Assembly (NCBI GenBank): GCA_028023455.1
Contig: JAQFVV010006733.1
Coordinates: forward strand, 64,001 to 128,000
Origin: Epiperipatus broadwayi
Lineage: Eukaryota; Onychophora; Udeonychophora; Euonychophora; Peripatidae
DNA length: 64,000 nt
Direction: 5' to 3'
Position 1 is the stretch's first letter. The number at the start of each line of letters is the position of its first letter. Position numbers and translations under genes: made by a program. Shown here piece after piece: positions 56,414 to 64,000 of this stretch. A model generated the notes under the pieces. The model had not been told where the DNA came from. It saw nothing but the letters and a program-made list of their open reading frames with translations, and did not search any database.

Positions 56414-59400
56414 TGAATATGAGGACAATATGAATCATAAACATTAGCTTGATAGTTTGAAAATAATGATAGAAATCAGTTTCAAATGACATCTATTTGA
56501 AAAAGAAAGTGGGAGCAGAGCAAAACAGATTCATTCAATTGGTCAATAGAAATCCTCCAGAGATCGTCTTGGAATTCTTTTCAGTTAGTTACATAGTTCT
56601 GTGTTAGTTATCAGACTACTTTCCATGATGATGATTGTGTGCTTTATTAAAGATTACAATTCTCTTTTAACATGAGACTTTTTGGAGTTAATAAACATGC
56701 TTTGTTTCAGATAATTATTGATACATAGTTATATATAATTTATTAATATATCTTATAAAGTAATTGTAAATACAATGTAATGAATACATTTATAAAATAA
56801 TCATTATAAAACTAAAACAGTAAAACTATAATAAACATTTCTTAAATTATTTTTTAAGTAGATGTCATCATCAAATATTGCCAATATGAAACACTAGCTA
56901 TTTATAATTAAAAAAATAATAGTTAGCAACTTTTATTATTGTTGCCATAACACGCAAACACATTATCTGTTTACCAATTTATTATATCATCTTAATGAGG
57001 TAATTGAACATGCAATTATTTTAAATAACAACCTTTCAAATCAAGCGGATGCATAAATAATTACGTCTGATGCATATTTAAATTTTAAATATTTAATACA
57101 ATTAAAAATATATAAAATATTTTTTAAAAAGTATGTATATATATATATATTAATCACTTATTTAAATTCAAATTAGACTTATTCAAAATCACTTTCAAAC
57201 TGCATTTTTTTTGGACTAGTCTTTATTCTATTCTTTACTCTCTCTCCATCTCTAACAATATGCTAAATAGAAACACATCTATTAGGTTTTTATGTTTAAT
57301 GCTAATCATTCATAGTGTTTATAAGTCATTACTATTGAAATAAATTGTTTCATCTAGTTCATGTTTTGCATATAGGCACAGTGTTATTTAACAATTATCT
57401 CAATGTAGAAAAGAGCAGCTTTCTGCTCTGAGCGCCATTGATAATAAGCTTGAGTAATCAATGATTACCAAATAGTAATGCAATTAAACTGCCATTTCTA
57501 GACCCACTTCTATTTAAAATCATATGGTAATCACTGATTAATCAAATGATATGTTAGTATTATGTGATAAAGCTTGGACTAACAGTTTTAAGAACTTCAC
57601 AATACTACTACAGAATATTTGTAAAGTCTTATGAATTCTGTTAAGAGATCATTGTCCAGGAAATCTAATATTTTTAATAAATGTAAAGTATTATAGTGAT
57701 CTTTGAATAATTTAAATTCTTACTGAGCATAAAGTAACAATAATCTCTAGCCAAATGCTGTGCAATTCATAGTTTGCAGAAGAATTTTTGGGAATTATGG
57801 AATTTTCAAGAAATTTATGTGTAATAATAAAAAAAAAAATTTTCATAAGTAAAAATATAATCCATCTCATTTTTTTATTTTTCTGCTAATAATCATGTTG
57901 AGAAAATATCTGTGGTAAAACAAACAATACACTTATGCCATCATAAAACAAAATTAATAGCATTTGGACTAATTTAATCAAGCAGTGGTATCATTGAGAG
58001 AAATTCGTCCAGTAAAAAATAACAAAATTATTAATTACTTACTTAGTATTTCATTATATTTTCTAATTACTCAAAACTTGAGTACTTGTGAGTTTTTGAG
58101 TAAACCAAAATGGCACCCTGTATTTTTAATAAATGTATAGTTTCAAGGGCTTATATCTACAGAAGATGTGTTATTTGTTAAATTAAAACAAAATTAATAA
58201 ATTGACTGTTAAATTTAAAAAAAAAGAAAGAAAGAAATTCTGATAAATTTCATTAAGAAATTTTATTTCAATTTATTTTATTTACATTATAACATGGGAA
58301 GCGATGAGAATCTCTTAACATTGTCACTTTGGTTCATTTCAGCACGTTTCTTTTGTCGGCAGATTTTTTGGTAAATTGTCATAATGATAAAAATTTGGGA
58401 TTTTCAAGTCACAGAACATGAAGCAGTGAACTATTTCCAAAAATACAAGATCCAGCTCTCCTGAAAAGTGTGTTAATGATCACGATATGACTGCCAACAG
58501 GAACAAAGTGTAAATATTGTATTTATTTTTTGTTAATAAGTTAATACAAAAAAAAAAGAGAAAATAAACTGTAAACATTGTAATTAATTTTTCCACAATT
58601 ATTTTTTTAAAAAAAAATAACTGTAATTAAAAATAAAATATAATTATTAAATACAATGTTTCCTAACAGGCATTTCTTTTGTAAACATTTTTTGGGAGTC
58701 CCCAAAACTGTAGATTTATTAAAAATGTGGGTTATTTTGATTTACTTGAAAATTCACAAGTATCAACACTTTTAGATCACATAGAATTCTGTCTGACATA
58801 CCACTACTCTAACCTAAAAATGATTAATAATTATCATAATGAGTTGATCTAAAAGCAATAATTATTGAGTGTTTATATAAGATGTAACACCTGCTATGTG
58901 AAGAATGATGAAGGTATCTAAGAGAAGTATGATACAAACTAACTGAAGAGACTAGTTCAGGTGAAATGTATCTTAGGAATCATTGCTTTTGTTTTTCAAA
59001 ATCTGAGACCTATTAAATAATAGTTTTCAACTGTATTTGAAATGGAATATTTTCTATAATCTTTTGATCTTTGATTGCTATGTTAGATCTGAAGAGTGCA
59101 TATATTAAAACTTCAAGAATGTAAGTTCATTTATATGATTTTGAAGAATCTTAATAAGATTAATTTTGCAAACAAAAAAGATTTTGCCATTATTATTAGA
59201 GACCATCACATTGGTATCAAGTTCTGAAATCATAATATAAATGGCTTCTCCAGGAATCCATTTTTCCCCCCCATTTTTTTTATATACTATACATTTTTTA
59301 AAAATACTTGATTATCCACCTATCATGTTCCTGACTATTGAAATAATTGTCAAAAATTTTAACCAGCACAAGTTGAAAAGCATTATGTTCCTAATCTGCA

Positions 59401-59499
59401 GTGTCCATTTTATAACTAAACAAAACTATATAAAATCGATAAAGTTATTACAACTTGAAACAATTAAGAATATTTTTCAAGATATATTTTACTTCACAT
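56414..59499. other. Long AT-rich stretch, nothing recognised
   Basis: An AT microsatellite lies near 57136-57150. A patch of more balanced composition at about 58290-58510 was read in all frames without a recognisable product. Inverted short words around AATCAATGATTACCAAAT (57460) and TGGTAATCACTGATTAAT (57525) resemble the 10495-10965 repeat. Confidence 0.4.
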
Positions 59500-59905
59500 T
59501 TACATGAACTTAGTCTACAATCTTCTATGCCTATATTTTTTCTTCTATGTTTTAAGTTGCTTCTTTCCCATATGTTTTGAGTTTGTTTGTTTTTATAATT
59601 CCATCTTTTTTATATTGGATTTTTTCTATTTGCTCTTCCAGAATCCTTTCTGCAATCTTAAATAGCTTCAAATCCATTCACTGGATATGGCAACACTTTT
59701 TTTTATTATCCAACATTCACTTCCTATATAGATTAATGTCATCATTTAAATTTTTTTATAATATTCTCAGATATATACTAATTACATCTGTCTTCAATGG
59801 TCTTGATTATTTGCAGCAATTCATCAGGTTTCAGAAACATAAAGTGGTATTTCCAGCCACCATTTGCACTCTTTTTTCAATCTTATCATTCATTCATTTA
59901 CAATG
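59500..59905 (-). pseudogene. Possible LINE C-terminal fragment
   Basis: On the minus strand GSECWIIKK-like residues (around 59720) resemble the YGSETWTL-type motif found C-terminal to the RT of animal LINEs, and Lys/Arg-rich residues follow. Frames are broken. The open plus-strand frame at 59577-59906 is hydrophobic low complexity and is probably the antisense shadow. Confidence 0.35.
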
Positions 59906-62279
59906 AAAAAAAAAAAAAACTTTTACAATAGTACATACAAATCATAATCTGACAAATATCAAAATGTAGTAAACTATTTTTTGGTCAGCAATTCCATAAT
60001 GAAGACATTCTATCCTTTTCAATTCCTTGCCTCTTCATGGAGCAATAGTTGTGCCATTTAGGTTTAATTTTAAATTGTATAAATGTTAAAAATTTTCAAT
60101 TAGAATATATTTTTCAGGTGACTGGCCCATAGCCAACCATCAAATATCAGTTAGTAAATGATTACTAGCTATTTTTATCTAGAGAGTAAAATAATAATAA
60201 TAAAAAACGTTATCTGGTAGTTAGAAGACTGGTAACTACTGGCTTCTTCACTGTTTTTATATAAAGCAATTGGAGAAGCCTTTGTCTTGCAGTGGTCTAT
60301 TTAAAGGCCGATTTATCAGTTGCCTTATCTTTTTCATTATAAATACTAGCTCTTTTCTTAAAAAAAAATCAATCGCAATTGCAGTTTTAATAAGTTGTTG
60401 TACGCATGCAAGCATGTATGTCAAATGTTTATACACTAAATTACTGATATTCATATGTATACAATGGCCTGGGATTCAAATTCGGACAGAAAGAAAATTA
60501 AACAATTTTTACGTCATAAGCAATTTTAAGTTTTTTCCTCAGAAAGGTAGCTTATCACTAACATAGCTACCCATCCAATTATTAGTCAGTAAATGGATAT
60601 TTTTATTGAAAGTCCCAAGTTAATTTGGATTAGGTCAGGTAAAAATTGACGCGCTGAGTATCAAAAGATACAATTATTATATGAAGCGGTATTCACTGCA
60701 GTTGGGAAAGGTATCAATAATTTCACAGATTCTGAGACTGCGGTATGGCTTTTACTTATTTATATACTCGCATACAAATTATCACAGGATAAACATATAC
60801 AAGCAAATTTATTAACTTATAGTGAAGGCAACCTCGTTTAACAGTAAAAGTTGCCTTGACTATAGGCTGAGATTGTTTACATTTTAAACCAATTATTAAA
60901 GCCTTGAGTAATTGGCTTTATTGTCTTACAAGTAAATTTGTTCAGGGTTTGTGTGTGTGTGTGTATATATATATTTTCATGCGTAACATTAAAATAAATT
61001 TTAAACATTTTATAAGATGCAATAATAAAATCGAAAGTTTACAAGTATGTTCTGAGATGACTTTTTTATTCCACTTCTATAATTCTCAGTATTTTTATAA
61101 GAAAAATAAATAATTTGCAGATACCTACAACTACGATTTAATGTGTAATTAAAGAGTGATTTGATCTTTTTTAGAATTTCTTACTAGCCAAGAAGATCAG
61201 ACTAAGACATGATTTGGCTGAAATTTAAATCTGAACTGGCAAACCATTGCTATTCATCTATTGTTTATTTCAGTTTTATTGTTAATAGTGCAAGTAAAGG
61301 TTAAGCTCACACTGCAACGGGAAGGGGGAAGTTTAGACCTTATTCATTTCACAGTACAGGTTTTTCAATCTAATGACGTATTTCCTTCACCCACACAAAA
61401 CATCTATATACACTCTATTATCAGTAACTGTATTCTGTTTTGAGTAAAAACTATCATATATGTAAAATTTATAAAGTATATTCTAAATAATTTAATATTT
61501 GCATTCCCTCTGCAAAAACGTTGAGAGGTAGTTTTTAAAGTAGGTATAAAAATTTGCAATAGCTAAATAGGCTTTTGAAAAGGTAGGAGGTTAATTTGTG
61601 ACTTATTCAAGTAATATTCAAGAAAGGCAGCAGTAAAGCAAATTTAGACAATTAGGAAAAAGGAAAGAAAACGGGGGGGGGGGGAGGTTTAAAAAAATTA
61701 GATTCATATTTCTCAATCTTTTTATGATGCAACCCCTTTTAAATATCACATTATTTTTAATCTCTCTTTAAATGTTAAATAATATGAAATTAGATTCCTA
61801 GGTTTCTTTTAAAACAAATTAGACATGTTTAGAGATATGTTATTTATTAGATTATGAGTTGTCGGAGCTATAGTCCAGGGCATAAGTAAAGAGGGGACTT
61901 AGCTTAAGATTTACTAAAGTAATAAATATATATTTACTAATAAACAATTACTTTTATAACTGATTTTTAATCTTTGATTTTAAAGAATGGTGGAGTTTAA
62001 AAAAGATAGATTTAATACAAACGAAAGAGAAAATAGTTTTTAATTGTAAAAACTCATAGCATCATGTAAACCCAGAGTCCACGCATCACAGGCTAAACAA
62101 TGTAGATGTTGATGCAAGTAAAAAAAAATACTACAGAAGAAAATAAGCACACACACACAAAAAATTCGATGAGAGTAAAAAACATTAAAATAAAATAAGT
62201 GAATGAATAAGTTTAATAAAGTTGGCTAAGAAGAGATGATAATTATATATTAGATATCAAGAAGTTATTTTTATTATGA
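59906..62279. other. AT-rich stretch with microsatellites
   Basis: A TG/TA microsatellite lies at about 60948-60973 and a G run at about 61673-61684. No gene or structured repeat was supported. Confidence 0.45.
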
Positions 62280-62289
62280 TTATGTCTTT

Positions 62290-62650
62290 TTTACATGTTG
62301 TTTTTCTCAAATACTCCACACAAATTTCTCCATTCAACTTTTCATCCAATTTTATCAAAAGTGCCCCATTTGTCCTTCTCCACCCAAATTAATCTCCATA
62401 CCGCCATATTAGAGTTCTTCAAACTATCCTTAATTTTCTTATTCAATGTCAATATCTCACAACCATAGAGCAATGTACTTTACACAGAACACTCAACCAT
62501 TCTCTTTCAACTCTCTCTTCAAAGATCCACAGAACATTATATATTTTTGGTAAATATCTCTTTTGCCAATATTATCCTTTTAATGTCATTATCAATTTTT
62601 CCATTTTTATTCTACTAACTTTGAAATACTTAATTTATTTATTGTTGAAT
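62290..62650 (-). pseudogene. Possible LINE C-terminal fragment
   Basis: The minus strand reads segments such as LCKVHCSMVVRY and WRYGDxFGWRRTNGAL with several stops, loosely like a LINE C-terminal domain. This rests on composition and a weak motif only. Confidence 0.3.
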
Positions 62651-62810
62651 CACCTTATTTGAAAGTTTTATATTTATTTATTTTGTCTTTCATTCTATCC
62701 ATAAGACATTCATTCTTTATTCAATATATAGAGGGGATTCAAACGCAGACTTTCAAGATCCTTTCAATCATCCAATCCATAGACATACATGCAGAAAAGA
62801 TAAATGATTT

Positions 62811-62853
62811 TCAATATACATATTTCATGCTGAACCAGCACTCATCAGTTGGT
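62811..62853 (-). ncRNA. Hammerhead ribozyme, family B, best copy
   Basis: On the minus strand stem I ACCAA precedes CTGATGA (62848-62842). Stem II GTGCTG/CAGCAT with loop GTT has six pairs including one G-U (62841-62827). GAA-A follows (62826-62823), with stem III ATA/TAT and loop TG, cleavage nucleotide A62815, and TTG returning to stem I with three pairs. All conserved core positions are correct. A short stem I may weaken it. Confidence 0.8.
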
Positions 62854-63039
62854 CTAGATCATCATTTCTCACACATATATATGTAATCAGTGCTCAGTTT
62901 CTATTAAGATAGCAAATTTTCAAACTTTAGTGGACAGACTTTAATCTTCTCCACTTTCCAACTCTTCAGCCATCTATATACATATCATTAAAAATCTGAT
63001 GATGCACAGATTATATATGTGTGTGAGAGATGATCTGGA

Positions 63040-63081
63040 CTAACTGATGAGTGCTGGTTCAGCATGCAATACGTATATTGG
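63040..63081 (+). ncRNA. Hammerhead ribozyme-like motif, family B, one core substitution
   Basis: CTGATGA (63044-63050), stem II GTGCTG/CAGCAT, stem III ATA/TAT with loop CG, cleavage nucleotide A63077 and stem I CTAA/TTGG (one U-G) are present. The conserved GAA box reads GCA (63066-63068), which should abolish or cripple cleavage. Confidence 0.7.
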
Positions 63082-63186
63082 AGATCATTTATCTTTTTTG
63101 CATGTATGTGGTCATGTGTTATCAGTTGCATAAGATGAGGTGGATGACTGAAGGGAGTTTGAAAGTCTGTTTTCAAATCCCCTCTA

Positions 63187-63610
63187 ATTACATCTAGCTT
63201 GAAGGATAAATATTATATATTTAATTATTATTATTATATATACTGAAGATTCCTTTCCTTTTCGGCTGCAAGTCATAGCATCTGAAAATCCTATACATAT
63301 TCCACTCTCAGAATTATCACCACCACAGTCTATTTATCATGCCTCCCAAATAACTATTAAAAAGCAGAAAGAATATGTAACATCCCTAACTAGCACCTCT
63401 TTCCATACTCACTTCTTCAGTCTCAATATTTCCGTCTAATAATTATTCTTTGTCCAATACTACAAATTAGCTTTCTTTCTTCTAGATAACCATAAAACTA
63501 TTTTCAATTTCTGTCAAATGCTTTAACTCAAACTATAAACCACACACCAATTCCTTTCTCCTTTTATTCTAATAACTCCAGTAACATCTCTTGTACTTAT
63601 TCTCTTCTGA
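63187..63610. other. Spacer, nothing firmly recognised
   Basis: The composition of 63380-63600 (pyrimidine-rich) suggests an antisense LINE fragment, but no motif could be confirmed. Confidence 0.35.
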
Positions 63611-63619
63611 AAACAATAT

Positions 63620-64000
63620 TGTTCTTTAGTTTGTATGCAATGAGAATTAATATGAATATGGCAAAGACTTTATGGGTAAAACAAAATAATAAAGAAATAC
63701 AGATGAAACATGAATTCAATAAAACAATTACTGATGAAAGAAGTCATAATGATATTAAAAGCAAATAAAGCATTTATTGAGAAAAAGAAAATAATCTATG
63801 GACCAGTGTTATGTGTGAATATATTGTTGTATGGTTTGTAAGATGTGAACACTGAATAAGAAAATTAACAATAAATTGAAAATCTTTGAAATGTATATAC
63901 AGAATAAGATAGAGGATTAATTGAGTGGTTAGTAACAATGAGAAAATTTTGGTGAGAATGGATGAAAAAAGATTTATTGGAGAGATTGGATATAGGAAAA
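63620..64000 (+). pseudogene. LINE C-terminal region, runs off the window
   Basis: Plus-strand residues in broken frames, including ANKAFIEKKKIIYGPV (about 63752-63800), a YG(L) motif near 63830, and NEKILVRMDEKRFIGEI (about 63935-63985), follow the order of the post-RT domain of animal endonuclease-reverse transcriptases (KxAF-KRKKLLT, LYGCETWTL, TNEEVLxRVGE). It continues beyond base 64000. Confidence 0.55.

Larger units (their letters stand above)
62729..63186. repeat. Foldback of hammerhead family B, locus 3
   Basis: Arms at about 62729-62903 and about 63003-63186 are reverse complements. About 95 bp after the left arm correspond to family B interior lost from the right arm. Outer ends are AGAGGGGATTCAAAC and its complement. 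Each arm has a ribozyme: 62811-62853 (minus, intact core) and 63040-63081 (plus, one core substitution). Confidence 0.85.

Noticed and set aside
59815-59845. CTGATGA next to GAAAC on the minus strand
   Set aside because: GAAAC lies immediately upstream of CTGATGA with no room for stem II, so the order is wrong for a hammerhead.
1-64000. CRISPR arrays, bacterial operons, rRNA genes, prophage
   Set aside because: No regularly spaced repeats, ribosome-binding-site-led gene strings or rRNA-like sequence; the content is eukaryotic.

Overview
The window is AT-rich animal genomic DNA: long A/T runs, non-LTR retrotransposon remnants on both strands, hAT ends with an 8-bp target duplication, a solo LTR, tRNA-derived repeats, and no intact bacterial-style genes. 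Three or more RTE-clade LINE copies, a jockey-like LINE with a C-terminal zinc finger, and hammerhead-bearing repeats fit a lophotrochozoan with a large intron-rich genome. A mollusc such as a cephalopod is my best guess, but it is only a guess. No complete host protein-coding gene was recognised. The best host signal is one 108-nt exon on the minus strand (36127..36234) encoding what looks like a GPI-anchor tail, with a possible downstream 3' exon near 27530..27748.

Layout. 1-2060: foldback repeats (541-873 and 877-1815). 2060-8650: mostly AT-rich, with a tRNA-like patch near 4450. 8650-11600: foldback repeat of hammerhead family A and fragments of it. 12030-12400: tandem duplication. 13945-14358: a large palindrome. 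15117-15196: tRNA-derived SINE head. 16500-20080: decayed jockey-like LINE whose endonuclease region is split by a family A foldback with a 13-bp target duplication. 20667-21126: hAT MITE. 22253-24667: apparently complete ORF1-only retroelement with poly(A) and a 15-bp target duplication. 25905-26300: family B hammerhead repeat. 26850-27050: tRNA-like SINE pair. 27100-36234: possible host gene 3' end, whose intron holds RTE copy B. 38512-41960: RTE copy A with a hAT remnant in its 5' region. 42631-43050: inverted-repeat element with tRNA-like and ribozyme-like motifs. 45150-51080: RTE copy C, split by an insertion of about 2.5 kb. 51430-52340: second copy of the 877-1815 repeat family, carrying a 233-bp solo LTR. 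52941-53768 and 62729-63186: family B foldbacks. 54720-56080: another RTE remnant. 63620-64000: LINE C-terminal fragment.

The most striking content is two unrelated-looking repeat families that each carry a minimal type I hammerhead ribozyme (CUGAUGA, stem II, GAA-A, a 2-3 bp stem III, cleavage triplet, stem I). Members of both families sit repeatedly as head-to-head inverted pairs. Such motifs are known from Penelope-like elements and retrozymes. Their inverted arrangement here, and the spread from intact to point-mutated to stem-deleted cores within one window, make this the system to follow up. All alignments were made by eye; base composition and identities were not computed.
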